Assembly (NCBI RefSeq): GCF_004761865.1
Contig: NZ_SJDM01000002.1
Location: 166,522-230,521 of the forward strand
DNA length: 64,000 nucleotides
Origin: Crenalkalicoccus roseus
GTDB lineage: Bacteria; Pseudomonadota; Alphaproteobacteria; Acetobacterales; Acetobacteraceae
Direction of reading: 5' to 3'
The position numbers and the translations under genes are program-made. The stretch's first letter is position 1. Each line of letters begins with the position of its first letter. Under the pieces are notes generated by a model. It saw only the letters and a list, made by a program, of their open reading frames with translations. It was not told where the DNA came from and did not search any database. Positions 1 to 7,913 of this stretch are shown here, one piece after another.

Positions 1-213
1 ACCGCGCGCAAGACCACCACGGCGCGCAAGACGGCCAGCGCCTCCAAGGCTGCGCCGCGCCGCGCCGCCGCGAGCAAGGTCAGCAGCGCCTCCCGTTCCG
101 AGGCGGCGAAGAAGGGAGCGGCCACGCGCCGCGCGAAGCGCGAGGCCGCCGCGGCCGAAAGCGCCACGACCACGACGCCGCAGGCCGAGGGCGGCGAGAC
201 CTCCTCGACCTGA
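1..213 (+). CDS. C-terminal end of an Ala/Lys/Arg-rich protein (5' end outside window)
   Basis: Frame 1 is open from the first base to a TGA at 211-213 and gives 70 residues made almost only of Ala, Lys, Arg, Ser and Thr, with repeats of the type TARKT and AAKKG, ending in an acidic, Thr-rich tail. Such low-complexity basic tails occur on histone-H1-like proteins, on some phasins and on some nucleic-acid enzymes of GC-rich bacteria. No catalytic motif is visible, so the function cannot be assigned. A strong hairpin terminator follows at once, so this is the last gene of its transcript. That the frame is coding is supported by its GC-rich third positions and by the terminator. Confidence 0.7.
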   Translation, partial: TARKTTTARKTASASKAAPRRAAASKVSSASRSEAAKKGAATRRAKREAAAAESATTTTPQAEGGETSST

Positions 214-235
214 GCCTACCGCTGATCCCGGCAGG

Positions 236-268
236 AGGGCGCCGTTCCAAGGGGGCGGCGCCCTTCTT
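236..268 (+). terminator. Rho-independent terminator
   Basis: A perfect 9-bp stem AGGGCGCCG / CGGCGCCCT (236-244 and 256-264) encloses an 11-nt loop and is followed by TTCTT. It sits 23 bp after the stop of the Ala/Lys-rich gene, and the convergent nitroreductase gene ends at 290. Confidence 0.8.
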
Positions 269-289
269 GCGTCCGGCGGCGTCGCGCGC

Positions 290-895
290 CTATGCCCGCC
301 AGCCGCCGAAGAAGGCGAAGTCGGCGACAGCGCGGCGTTGGCGTGGCGCCTGCTCCCGCGCGCGGAGATCCTCCGGCAGGGCATCCGCCGGTCCGGGATA
401 GCCGATGGCGATGGCGGCATAGGGCTCGAAGCCGTCCGGAATGGCGAAGGCCTCCCGCGCCCGGTGCGGATCGAAGCCACCCATCTGGTGGATCTGCAGC
501 CCGAGCACCACGGCCTGCGCCGCCATCTGCGCCATGGCCGCACCGGTGTCGTAGCCGGCATGGCGGTTGGGGCTGCCATCCTGCGGGAAGGTGGTGCGGG
601 CTACGGCGAGCATCAGCACCGGGGCCTGCGGCGCCCAGCGCCGGTTATTGCCCGACAGGCAGGCGGCGAGCGCCGCATGCGCCTCCGTCTCCCGCTCCCG
701 CCGGGCGACGATCAGGTGCCAGGGCTGCGCGTTGAAGCAGCTCGGCGCCCAACGCGCGGCTTCCAGCAGGCTGGCGAGTGCGGCATCGGGCACCGGGCGG
801 TCCTGGAAGCTGCGCGGGCTCCAGCGGCGGCGCAGCAGCGCCTCGATCGGGGCCTCGGCCGGGGCTTCGCGGTCCGGCGGCGTCATGGCGTCCAT
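290..895 (-). CDS. nitroreductase family protein
   Basis: This 201-residue protein belongs to the FMN-dependent nitroreductase-like fold, which uses NAD(P)H to reduce nitro groups, quinones or similar substrates in the cytoplasm. Family marks are the N-terminal RRRWSPRSFQDRPV FMN-phosphate-binding segment, AARWAPSCFNAQPWH around residue 50, and the late GYP turn at about residue 167. The ATG at 895 has a good ribosome site (GAGGAGA, six bases upstream). The gene lies 18 bp after otnC on the same strand and is probably the last gene of the otnK-otnC transcript, though nothing ties it to tetronate chemistry. The true substrate is unknown. Confidence 0.85.
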   Translation of the reverse strand: MDAMTPPDREAPAEAPIEALLRRRWSPRSFQDRPVPDAALASLLEAARWAPSCFNAQPWHLIVARRERETEAHAALAACLSGNNRRWAPQAPVLMLAVARTTFPQDGSPNRHAGYDTGAAMAQMAAQAVVLGLQIHQMGGFDPHRAREAFAIPDGFEPYAAIAIGYPGPADALPEDLRAREQAPRQRRAVADFAFFGGWRA

Positions 896-913
896 GCTGG
901 TCTCCTCTCGCGT

Positions 914-1549
914 TCAGCCGAAGGTGTGGAGCAGCTCGTCCACCTGCGCCGCGGTCAGGGTGCGCGCGCCGCGGTCGTGCAGCAGCAGGGCGAGCCGCGC
1001 CGCCTCCTCCAGCTCTTCCGCCGCCCAGACCGCGTCGTCGAGGGAGGGGCCGGAGACGACAGGGCCGTGATTGGCCAGGAGCACCGCGCGCGCCGCGCGC
1101 GCCGCCTCGGCGATGGAGGGCTCCATCGCCGGATCGCCGGGGCGATAATAGGGCAGGACAGGCAGCGCGCGGCCGATGCGCATCACGAAATAGGGCGTGA
1201 GCGGTGGGATCGGCGCCGTCCCGCCCGGCGCGGCGAGGCAGGCGATGGCGGTGGCGTGCGTCGAGTGCAGGTGCACCACCGCCCCCGCCTCCGGCCTCGC
1301 GGCCAGGAAGGCGCGGTGCATGAACACCTCCTTCGAGGGCCTGTCGCCGCCGACATGGCGCCAGGCGGCGTCGAGCTTGCTGATGCGCGCCGGGTCGAGC
1401 CGGCCGAGGCAGGAATTGGTCGGCGTGATCAGGACGCCATCCTCCAGCCGGACGCTGATGTTGCCCGCGCTGCCGACCGAGAAGCCGCGGCCGAACAGCA
1501 GCCGCCCATGCTCGCAGATCGCCTCGCGCAGCCGTGCCTCCTCGCTCAT
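914..1549 (-). CDS. otnC: 3-oxo-tetronate 4-phosphate decarboxylase (class II aldolase family)
   Basis: A 211-residue class II aldolase/adducin protein. The zinc site is visible as HLHSTH near residue 95 and the later NHGPVVSG; SKEVFMH supplies the usual acidic catalytic residue, and GSAGNISVR is the phosphate-binding loop. In the known four-carbon acid-sugar pathway OtnC decarboxylates 3-oxo-tetronate 4-phosphate to dihydroxyacetone phosphate. Its start overlaps the otnK stop by 4 nt (ATGA, 1546-1549), so the two are translationally coupled, which favours OtnC over fuculose-phosphate aldolase. The LtnD-type dehydrogenase and OtnI isomerase that normally complete the pathway are not in the window. 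Confidence 0.85.
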   Translation of the reverse strand: MSEEARLREAICEHGRLLFGRGFSVGSAGNISVRLEDGVLITPTNSCLGRLDPARISKLDAAWRHVGGDRPSKEVFMHRAFLAARPEAGAVVHLHSTHATAIACLAAPGGTAPIPPLTPYFVMRIGRALPVLPYYRPGDPAMEPSIAEAARAARAVLLANHGPVVSGPSLDDAVWAAEELEEAARLALLLHDRGARTLTAAQVDELLHTFG

Positions 1550-2817
1550 GCCGCCGCTCCCTCGAAGGCCTTCAGGAAGAAGTCGCGCGCGCCGAAATTG
1601 CCGGATTTCAACGCCAGGTGCAGCCCGGCCGGCTCGGCATAGGTCCAGGGCACGCCGGGGTCGATCTCCGGCCCGATGCGCAGCGAGCGGATGCCGAGGC
1701 GCTGCACGACGGCGCCCGAGGTCTCCCCGCCCGCCACCACCAGCCGCCCCGCGCCGCGTGCCACCAGCCCTTCCGCCACGGCGGCGAGCGCGGTCTCGAT
1801 CAGCGTCCCCGCAGCCTCGCGCCCGAGCTTCGCCTGCAGCGCCGCCACCTTCTCCGGCGGCGCGCTGGCGGCGATGACGATGGGGGCCGCGCCGAGCCGG
1901 CCTTCCGCCCAGCCCAGTGCCTGTGCGGCAAGCGCCGCGGCGTCGGGCGTCTCCAGCGGATCGAGTTCCAGCACCGGCACGTGGCCGCGCGCGAAGCCGA
2001 TCTGCCCGAGCGTCGCGCGCGAGCAGGAACCGGCCACCACCGCCGCCGCGCCCCGCATCGGCGGCAGCGCGGCGGCGGCGGCGCCGCGTTCCGGCAGCAG
2101 CCCGGCGCGGCGGAAATTCGCCGGCAGGCCCATCGCCACGCCGCTGCCGCCCGTGATCAGCGCGTGGTGCTCGGCGGCCTCGCCGATCGCGAGCAGGTGC
2201 GCATCCGTCACCGCGTCCAGGATGGCGTAGCGCCGCCCGCCTTCCTTCAGCCGCGTCATCGCCTGGCGGATCGCCGCCGGCCCCTGCTCCACCACCGCGA
2301 AGGGCACGAGGCCGACTGCGCCATCGGTCTGCCGCCCGAGCACGCGCACCAGGTTGGCGTCCCGCATCGGCGTCAGCGGGTGGTTCTCCATACCGCTCTC
2401 GTTCAGCAGGGCGCTGCCGACGAAGAGGTGGCCCTGATAGACAGTGCGGCCATTGGTGGGGAAGGCGGGGCAGGCCAGGGCGAAGCCGCAGCCGAGCCGC
2501 CGCGCCAGCGCATCCGCCACCGGGCCGATATTGCCCTGGTCGGTGCTGTCGAAGGTGGAGCAGTACTTGAAGAAGATCTGCCGGGCGCCCGCGGCGAGCA
2601 GGGCTTCGCAGGCGGCCAGGCTCTCCGCCACCGCCTCCGCCGCCGGTGCGGTGCGCGACTTCAGCGCCACGATCACCGCATCCGCCTCGGGCAGTGCGCC
2701 CTCTGGCACGCCGATCACCTGCACGGCGGTCATGCCGCCCTTCACCAGGGTGTTGGCGAGGTCGGTGGCGCCGGTGAAGTCGTCAGCGATGCAGCCGAGC
2801 AGCAGCGGGACAGGCAT
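1546..2817 (-). CDS. otnK: 3-oxo-tetronate kinase (four-carbon acid sugar kinase, DUF1537/YgbK family)
   Basis: This 423-residue protein begins with the family signature IADDFTGATDLANTL, has KYCSTFDSTDQGNIG near residue 90 for sugar-acid binding, and VAGGETSGAVVQRLG near the C-terminus for nucleotide binding. Length and domain order (N-terminal substrate domain, C-terminal nucleotide domain) match OtnK/DtnK/LtnK kinases. The pairing with an OtnC-like aldolase points to 3-oxo-tetronate 4-phosphorylation before decarboxylation in the cytosol. It is the first gene of its minus-strand transcript; about 110 bp separate it from the end of the next upstream operon. Confidence 0.88.
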   Translation of the reverse strand: MPVPLLLGCIADDFTGATDLANTLVKGGMTAVQVIGVPEGALPEADAVIVALKSRTAPAAEAVAESLAACEALLAAGARQIFFKYCSTFDSTDQGNIGPVADALARRLGCGFALACPAFPTNGRTVYQGHLFVGSALLNESGMENHPLTPMRDANLVRVLGRQTDGAVGLVPFAVVEQGPAAIRQAMTRLKEGGRRYAILDAVTDAHLLAIGEAAEHHALITGGSGVAMGLPANFRRAGLLPERGAAAAALPPMRGAAAVVAGSCSRATLGQIGFARGHVPVLELDPLETPDAAALAAQALGWAEGRLGAAPIVIAASAPPEKVAALQAKLGREAAGTLIETALAAVAEGLVARGAGRLVVAGGETSGAVVQRLGIRSLRIGPEIDPGVPWTYAEPAGLHLALKSGNFGARDFFLKAFEGAAA

Positions 2818-2875
2818 GGCGGTCTCCCAGGAAAGAGCGAAAGCACGCCTCGGGACGATGCCGCCCTCGGGCGAT

Positions 2876-2905
2876 CCGCTCCACGGTGGATTGCCGCCGG
2901 AGCGG
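2876..2905 (-). terminator. Possible terminator hairpin after the pterin-like operon
   Basis: A 7-bp stem CCGCTCC / GGAGCGG (2876-2882 and 2899-2905) with a 16-nt loop lies just beyond the stop of the minus-strand methyltransferase gene and before otnK. It has no T-tract, so it may instead be a structural element or a factor-dependent end. Confidence 0.35.
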
Positions 2906-2928
2906 GCGGGCGTCCACCGCGATCCGTC

Positions 2929-3822
2929 TCAATGGCCCGGCGGCAGCGCCAGCAGGTCGCGGTGGCCGATGCGGGCGGTCAGGATGCGTGCCTCGATCTG
3001 GCGCAGCCGCGCCTGGCTCCACGCTTCCAGCAGCCCGCGCCGGCCGCGGTGCTGCCGTGCGGCCGCCGCCTCATGGCCGAGCACCAGCTCGGTCAGGAAC
3101 GCCTCCGCGACCCCGCGCAGGGAGGGGTGGCCGCGGGCCGGAACCACCCAGTCGCTCGGCGCGCTCTCCACCGTGAAGCCGCGCGCGGCGAAGAGGCGCG
3201 CGATCGCTTCCGGTGCGCGCGGGCCGAGGGCGGGGCCGAAGCCCTTGTCGCGCCCCTGGTCGCGGCGGAAGGCGGCGGCGATGGCGGCATCGGCGCGGTG
3301 CGGCGGGCTGAAGCGGTCGCGCCCGTCCACGCAGAGCGCGGCGTAGAAGGGCACGCTGAGCGTCGCCGCCATCCGCTCCAGCCAGGGCTCCGAGACCAGG
3401 TCGCAGAGCGCGCTGCTCAGCACCGCATCCGCCTGGGCGAGCGGCAGGTTGCGCGGCGCCTCGGCAAGGTCGGCGATCACCCCCTCCACCCGCCAGACGC
3501 CGCCCGGCGCGTGCACCAGCAGCGTCCTGCGGCTGGGGAAGGTGACGCGGAAGCCGATCGCCTCGGCGCGGTCGGCGATGGTGTCGAAGGCCTCCTCGAC
3601 CATGGCGCGGTCGGCGTCCACCAGCGTCCAGGCCTGGGCGCGGCCGATGCGCGGCGCCAGCCAGCGCAGCAGGCTGCCGGTGCCGGCGCCGAGGTCGAGC
3701 AGCCGCGGCCGCGCCGGCAGCGCCGCGACCAGCCGCGCCGCGAGGCGCTCGCTGCGGGCGAGGGCGTCGAAGGGCTCGCGCAGCGCCAGCCATTCCGGGT
3801 CGAAGCCCTCGGCCTCGCTCAT
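2929..3822 (-). CDS. class I SAM-dependent methyltransferase, pterin-like operon
   Basis: A 297-residue protein with the class I methyltransferase fold. Motif I is LLDLGAGTGS at about residues 41-50, followed by an acidic strand end (LVDAD, about 67-71) that would hold the ribose of S-adenosylmethionine. The C-terminal third shows no specific substrate signature. The ATG at 3822 overlaps the stop of the upstream glycosyltransferase gene by 4 nt, so it is the last cistron of a tightly packed five-gene operon with a PTPS-fold protein and a RibD-type reductase. From that context it may methylate a glycosylated reduced heterocycle, but the acceptor is unknown. Confidence 0.75.
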   Translation of the reverse strand: MSEAEGFDPEWLALREPFDALARSERLAARLVAALPARPRLLDLGAGTGSLLRWLAPRIGRAQAWTLVDADRAMVEEAFDTIADRAEAIGFRVTFPSRRTLLVHAPGGVWRVEGVIADLAEAPRNLPLAQADAVLSSALCDLVSEPWLERMAATLSVPFYAALCVDGRDRFSPPHRADAAIAAAFRRDQGRDKGFGPALGPRAPEAIARLFAARGFTVESAPSDWVVPARGHPSLRGVAEAFLTELVLGHEAAAARQHRGRRGLLEAWSQARLRQIEARILTARIGHRDLLALPPGH

Positions 3823-4859
3823 CCGGCGCGTTCCAGCTCGGCCAGGAAGGCGCCGGCGCGGTCCTGCCAGCGCGGCAGGCGCTGCCCGGCCTGCCAGGCG
3901 GCCTCGGCCATCCCGGCGCGCAGATCGTGGTCGAAGATCATGCGGCGCAGCGCCTTGCCGAGGGAGGCGGCATCGCCGGGCGGGGAGCAGATGCCGGCCT
4001 CCACCGGCACGAGATCGGCGATGGCGCCGCCGGCGGTGATCGCCACCGGCAGGCCGCGCGCCAGCGCCTCCGCCGCCGCCATGCCGTAACCCTCCCACCA
4101 GGTGGCGAGGGCGAAGATGTCGGCGCGGTCGTACAGAGCCTCCAGCGTTGGCGCGTCCACCTCCCCGGCGAGGGTGACGCGCCGGGCGATGCCAAGCTCC
4201 TCCGCCAGGGCGTGCAGGCCGCGCGCATGCACCGCGTCGCGCGCGCCGCCGGCGATGGTGAGCGTCCAGTCGAGGTCGGGCAGGCCCGCGAGGGCGCGCA
4301 TCAGCACGTCGTGGCCCTTGCGTGGCGTCAGCGCGCCGACCGAGAGGATCGCCACCCCCGGCCCGCCCGAGCCGCGGGCGCGCGGCGCCGGGTCGGTGCC
4401 GGGCTCGACCACGCCGATGCGCGCGGGATCGGCGCCGAACTCCTCCGCCAGGCGCCGCGCGGTGAGTGGCGAGGTGGCGATCAGCCGCGCCATGCGGGGG
4501 AACAGGGCGCATTCCCGCGCCTTCAGCGCGGCGCGATCGTCGGGCGGGACGCCGCGCTCCAGCGCCGTCGGGTGGTGGATCAGCCCCACCGCGCGGCGCC
4601 GCTCCAGCGCCTCGGCGAGCGGGGCGAAGGCGGGCAGGCAGAGCCCGTCCACCACGATCCGCGCCTCCTCCGGCACGGTGCCGAGCGCCTCGCGCGCCGC
4701 CGCCTCCGCCGCCGCGTCGGGCAGGGGGTGGCGGCCGGCGAGTTCGACGACGCGCACCTCCCGCCCGAGGGCGCGCAGCCCCTCGGCGATGCGGCGGTCG
4801 TAGAGGTAGCCGCCGGAGACGGTGTCGAAGGGGCCGGGGACGAGCAGCGTCACGCTCAC
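3819..4859 (-). CDS. glycosyltransferase family 4 protein, pterin-like operon
   Basis: A 346-residue GT-B fold retaining glycosyltransferase. The N-terminal half carries a GGYLYDRRIAEGL acceptor-side motif. The C-terminal donor half begins at SVGALTPRKGHDVLMRAL, and WEGYGMAAAEALARGLPV provides the GT4 EX7E-type motif. There is no signal peptide or membrane segment, so it is a cytosolic or peripheral enzyme. It starts with GTG and overlaps the PTPS-like gene by 4 nt (GTGA) and the methyltransferase gene by 4 nt. A place in an operon of heterocycle enzymes, not among other polysaccharide genes, suggests that it glycosylates a small molecule. That role is inferred from context. Confidence 0.8.
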   Translation of the reverse strand: MSVTLLVPGPFDTVSGGYLYDRRIAEGLRALGREVRVVELAGRHPLPDAAAEAAAREALGTVPEEARIVVDGLCLPAFAPLAEALERRRAVGLIHHPTALERGVPPDDRAALKARECALFPRMARLIATSPLTARRLAEEFGADPARIGVVEPGTDPAPRARGSGGPGVAILSVGALTPRKGHDVLMRALAGLPDLDWTLTIAGGARDAVHARGLHALAEELGIARRVTLAGEVDAPTLEALYDRADIFALATWWEGYGMAAAEALARGLPVAITAGGAIADLVPVEAGICSPPGDAASLGKALRRMIFDHDLRAGMAEAAWQAGQRLPRWQDRAGAFLAELERAG

Positions 4860-5257
4860 GCGACAGGACCCTCATAGGCGGCCCAGGCGTTCGGGCTCTC
4901 GCGCAGCAGCACCTTCAGCCCGGTGACGCCGCCGCCCTGCGGCCCGAGGCGGCCCTCCTTCAGCGCCTGGCGGAGCAGGCCGTGGATGTGGAAGGCGAGG
5001 TATTCGGTGGTGGTGTTGCGGCCGGCGAACTGCGCCTCCTCGTCGAGGTTGCGGTAGTCCAGCGTGTCCAGCGCCTGGCGCAGCGCCTGCTTGGCGAGGC
5101 CGATGTCCACCAGCAGGTTCAGCGCGTCGAGCTTCGGGGCGCGGAACTCCGCCTCCACCGCAAAGGTGGCGCCGTGCAGGCGCTGGGCGGGGCCGAATTC
5201 GGCGCCGCGGAAGCTGTGGGCGATCATGATGTGGTCGCAGACGGTGACGGAGAACAT
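4856..5257 (-). CDS. 6-pyruvoyl-tetrahydropterin synthase/QueD-fold protein with degenerate active site
   Basis: A 133-residue T-fold protein of the PTPS/6-carboxytetrahydropterin synthase family. His14 (IAHSF) and His28 (RLHGATF) match two zinc ligands, TTTEYLAF and the C-terminal LLRESP with Glu120 match the pterin-anchoring region. Compared with QueD, the third zinc His (HGH) is Ala30, the catalytic Cys four residues before His28 is Ala24, and the His of the catalytic Asp-His pair is Tyr68 (LDYRNL). It is therefore unlikely to do ordinary PTPS or QueD chemistry. The chosen ATG lies 13 bp after the upstream dehydrogenase stop; an AT-rich TATATATAAG run occupies that junction. Confidence 0.72.
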   Translation of the reverse strand: MFSVTVCDHIMIAHSFRGAEFGPAQRLHGATFAVEAEFRAPKLDALNLLVDIGLAKQALRQALDTLDYRNLDEEAQFAGRNTTTEYLAFHIHGLLRQALKEGRLGPQGGGVTGLKVLLRESPNAWAAYEGPVA

Positions 5258-5270
5258 CGCATCCACACTC

Positions 5271-6239
5271 TTATATATAGGTGACGAGGGGGCAGGGCGG
5301 CGCGTCCGGGCCGGAGAGCAGGCGCGGCAGCGCCTCCGGCAGCGCGGCGAAGGGCACGGGCGGGCCGAGGAGCGTGTCGCACCACGCGTCGTCGAGCAGG
5401 GAAAGCGCCAGCGCCAGCCGCTCGGCATGGCTGCGCCGGCCGCGCATGGCGGGGCTGACGGCGCCCACCTGGGTCGAGCGCAGCGTGAGGCGCCGGGCGT
5501 GGAAGGCCTCGCCGAGCGGCAGCGCCACCTCCCGCGCGCCGAACCAGCTCGCTTCCAGGATGCGCGCCTCGAAGGCGCAGGCGGCGAGGGCGGTGCGCAG
5601 CCCTTCCGGCTGGCCGGAGGCGTGGACCACCAGCTCGTGCTCGGGCGCGAGGGCATCGGCGGGCAGGAAGCGCGCCCCGGCTGCCCGCGCCAGCGCCTCC
5701 CTGCGCGTGTCGGTGTCGTGCACGGCCACCGCCATGCCGGGGATGCGCGCGAGCAGACGCACCACCAGCAGACCGACCACGCCCGCGCCGATCACCAGCG
5801 CCCGCTCCCCGGGCAGCGGCCGTGCGTCCCAGAGGATGTTGAGCGCCGTTTCCATGTTCGCGGCCAGCACGGCGCGCGACGGCGGCAGGCCGGCGGGCAG
5901 GGGCACGCACATGGCGGCGGGAGCGAGGAACAGGTCCTGGTGCGGGTGCAGGCAGAACACGGTCTCCCCGATGCGGTGCGCCGGCCCGGCCTCGATCCGC
6001 CCGACGGCGCAGTAGCCGTACTTCACCGGGAAGGGGAAGTCGCCCGCCTGCAGCGGTGCGCGCATCCGCCCGTGCTCGCTCTCCGGCACGCGGCCCTCGA
6101 AGACCAGCCGCTCCGTGCCGCGGGAAAGGCCGGAATGCAGGGTGCGCACCAGCGCCTCGCCCTCCGCCGGCGGGCGCAGCGCCTCCTCGCGCAGCGCCGC
6201 CTGGCGCGGGCCGGTGATCCAGAGGGCGCGGGCCTTCAC
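5271..6239 (-). CDS. MDR-family alcohol dehydrogenase-like oxidoreductase, pterin-like operon
   Basis: A 322-residue member of the medium-chain dehydrogenase/reductase superfamily. The N-terminal GroES-like domain has SGLSRGTE where classical enzymes carry the catalytic-zinc cysteine, resembling BchC-type members, and no structural-zinc cysteine cluster is present. The Rossmann motif VIGAGVVGLLVVR (about residue 147) binds NAD(P)H. It overlaps the upstream RibD-type gene by 4 nt and precedes the PTPS-like gene by 13 bp. It probably oxidises or reduces a side chain of the operon's product; the substrate is not known. Confidence 0.75.
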   Translation of the reverse strand: MKARALWITGPRQAALREEALRPPAEGEALVRTLHSGLSRGTERLVFEGRVPESEHGRMRAPLQAGDFPFPVKYGYCAVGRIEAGPAHRIGETVFCLHPHQDLFLAPAAMCVPLPAGLPPSRAVLAANMETALNILWDARPLPGERALVIGAGVVGLLVVRLLARIPGMAVAVHDTDTRREALARAAGARFLPADALAPEHELVVHASGQPEGLRTALAACAFEARILEASWFGAREVALPLGEAFHARRLTLRSTQVGAVSPAMRGRRSHAERLALALSLLDDAWCDTLLGPPVPFAALPEALPRLLSGPDAPPCPLVTYI

Positions 6240-7030
6240 GGGGAAGGCGCCGCCGGCCGCGCGCGGTCGAGCGCGATGTCGAACAGCACGTCCGGGCCCA
6301 GATCGTAGTGCCGCCAGGGAAAGCGCAGCCCGTCGGCGATGCGCGCGGCGGGCGGCAGGGTGAAGGCCGGGATGCCGGAGCCGAGCAGCACCGGGGCCAC
6401 CGTCACGTGCAGCCGGTCGAGGCAGCCCGCGGCGAGGAAGCGGCTGACGGTGATGCCGCCGCCCTCGACGAAGACGCGCCTGAGCCCGCGCGCGGCGAGC
6501 GCGCGCAGCACGGCCGGGATGCAGAGCCCCGTGGCCGCGGGCGCGCGCGGCAGGCGCAGCACCTCGGCCGCGCCGAGGCGGTCGGGGCCCGGCACGTCCT
6601 CGGCGCAGAGCAGCAGCGTCGGCGGACCCTCGCGGAAGAGGCGGTAGCCTGGCGCCAGGCGCCGCTCCGTGTCCAGCACCACGCGGACGGGATCAGGCCC
6701 CGTCACCTCGCGCGTGGTCAGGCGCGGATCGTCCTGGCGCACCGTGGCGGCGCCGACGATGACGGCATGGCAGAGGGCCCGCAACCGATGCGTGTGCAGG
6801 ATGTCGCCCTGCCCGCCGATCCATTGCGAGGAGCCGCTGAGGGTGGCGATGCGCCCGTCCAGCGTCTGCGCCAGCCGCCCCACCACCAGGCAGCCATCCG
6901 GCGTGCGCGGGGGCAGCAGCAGCGGCGCGAAGAGGTCCGACAGTTCGGAGGGCGGCAGGCGCGACGGATCGCCGCCATCGCGCAGCGACAGCAGCGCGGC
7001 CCAGGCGGCGTCCTCCGGTGTCCCATCCAT
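6236..7030 (-). CDS. RibD C-terminal-domain reductase (dihydrofolate reductase-like), pterin-like operon
   Basis: A 264-residue stand-alone RibD C-terminal/DHFR-like domain with a roughly 45-residue N-terminal extension. Signature segments are LAQTLDGRIATLSGSSQWI, a VIVGAATVRQDDPRL nucleotide-binding stretch and VFVEGGGITVSRFL. In RibD this fold reduces a pyrimidine-ribose with NADPH. The deaminase domain is absent, and the true ribD is at 32722-33849, so this copy serves another pathway. It is the first gene of the operon, starting at an ATG at 7030, 83 bp after the end of the molybdenum-cofactor gene set on the same strand. Confidence 0.78.
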   Translation of the reverse strand: MDGTPEDAAWAALLSLRDGGDPSRLPPSELSDLFAPLLLPPRTPDGCLVVGRLAQTLDGRIATLSGSSQWIGGQGDILHTHRLRALCHAVIVGAATVRQDDPRLTTREVTGPDPVRVVLDTERRLAPGYRLFREGPPTLLLCAEDVPGPDRLGAAEVLRLPRAPAATGLCIPAVLRALAARGLRRVFVEGGGITVSRFLAAGCLDRLHVTVAPVLLGSGIPAFTLPPAARIADGLRFPWRHYDLGPDVLFDIALDRARPAAPSP

Positions 7031-7113
7031 GATGGGCTCTATGGCGCGAGCAATGCGGCATGGCTATGGCCGGCCACGCGGCGGGCGGAAACGATGTCGC
7101 CAGCGCCGCCGGA

Positions 7114-7239
7114 TCAGAGGCGCACGCCCTCGGTGACGAAGCGCTGCTCGGCGGTGCGCTGCACCTGGGTGTCCAGGACCAGGGCGGCGATGGCGGCGAT
7201 GGCGATCGCGGCCAGGATGCCGGTGAGGATCGCCTTCAC
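7114..7239 (-). CDS. 41-residue single-span membrane peptide in the fdhD-mobA operon
   Basis: This short frame starts with GTG at 7239, has an AGGGAGA ribosome site seven to eight bases upstream, and overlaps the mobA stop by 4 nt (GTGA), which argues strongly that it is translated. The peptide is one hydrophobic helix ([20 protein letters not shown]) followed by a short polar tail ending EGVRL. I do not recognise the family. Its place as the last cistron after fdhD and mobA suggests a role with a membrane-bound molybdoenzyme, but this is contextual only. Confidence 0.6.
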   Translation of the reverse strand: MKAILTGILAAIAIAAIAALVLDTQVQRTAEQRFVTEGVRL

Positions 7240-7913
7240 GGCGGCGTTCTCCCTGCGTTTGGTTCCAGCAAGCGTATGGGTGGCGGGCGGCCGTCCTGCA
7301 AGCCCTGGGCGAGGAGGCGCTCGGCCTCCGCCAGATCCTCCGGCGCGTTGGCGTTGAAGAAGGGGTCGCAGGGGCCGGCCGGCCAGTCGGCATGGGCGAT
7401 GCCGTGCCGCGCCGTCCAGCGGTCTATCTTGCGCTCGCCCCCCAGCAGCGCCGCGCGCAGCGCCTCGCGCAGCGCCACGGGCCAGAGGCCGACCGGCGGG
7501 TGCGCCTGGCCGCCGGACCGGGCGCAGGCGAGTGGCGCCCCCTCGCGCGCCCGCGCCTCGTGCAGGCGTGCGGCGAGGTCGCGGGGCAGGAAGGGGCAAT
7601 CGCCGGGCAGGGACAGCACCCAGGGCAGGTCCGGGCGGTGCGCCGCCGCCCAGTCGAGCGCCGCCAGCACGCCGGCGAGGGGCCCCGGGTGGTCCGGCAG
7701 CCCGTCCGGCACCACGGGCAGGCCATAGGCGGCGAAGCGGGCGGGATCGCCATTGGCGTTCAGCACCACCGCGGCCACCTGCGGCGCGGCGCGGGCGAGC
7801 ACGTGATCGAGCAGCGGGCGGCCGGCGAGCAGGCGCAGCGGCTTGTCGCCCCCGCCCATGCGGCGGGCCAGGCCGCCGGCAAGGACCACCGCCAGCGTGT
7901 CGGCGCGCCTCAC
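7236..7913 (-). CDS. mobA: molybdenum cofactor guanylyltransferase
   Basis: A 225-residue GT-A-fold nucleotidyltransferase that attaches GMP to molybdopterin to give the guanine-dinucleotide form used by formate dehydrogenase and DMSO-reductase-family enzymes. The MobA signature [16 protein letters not shown] is near the N-terminus and [10 protein letters not shown] holds the metal-binding Asp near residue 96. A GTG at 7913 overlaps the fdhD stop by 4 nt; no upstream in-frame alternative fits better. The pairing with fdhD is a common arrangement for formate dehydrogenase maturation, although no dehydrogenase subunit gene is in the window. Confidence 0.88.
   Translation of the reverse strand: MRRADTLAVVLAGGLARRMGGGDKPLRLLAGRPLLDHVLARAAPQVAAVVLNANGDPARFAAYGLPVVPDGLPDHPGPLAGVLAALDWAAAHRPDLPWVLSLPGDCPFLPRDLAARLHEARAREGAPLACARSGGQAHPPVGLWPVALREALRAALLGGERKIDRWTARHGIAHADWPAGPCDPFFNANAPEDLAEAERLLAQGLQDGRPPPIRLLEPNAGRTPP

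Noticed and set aside
1534-4089. 851-codon plus-strand open frame
   Set aside because: Antisense to otnK and the methyltransferase gene; low-complexity Arg/His/Gln-rich peptide with no recognisable family.
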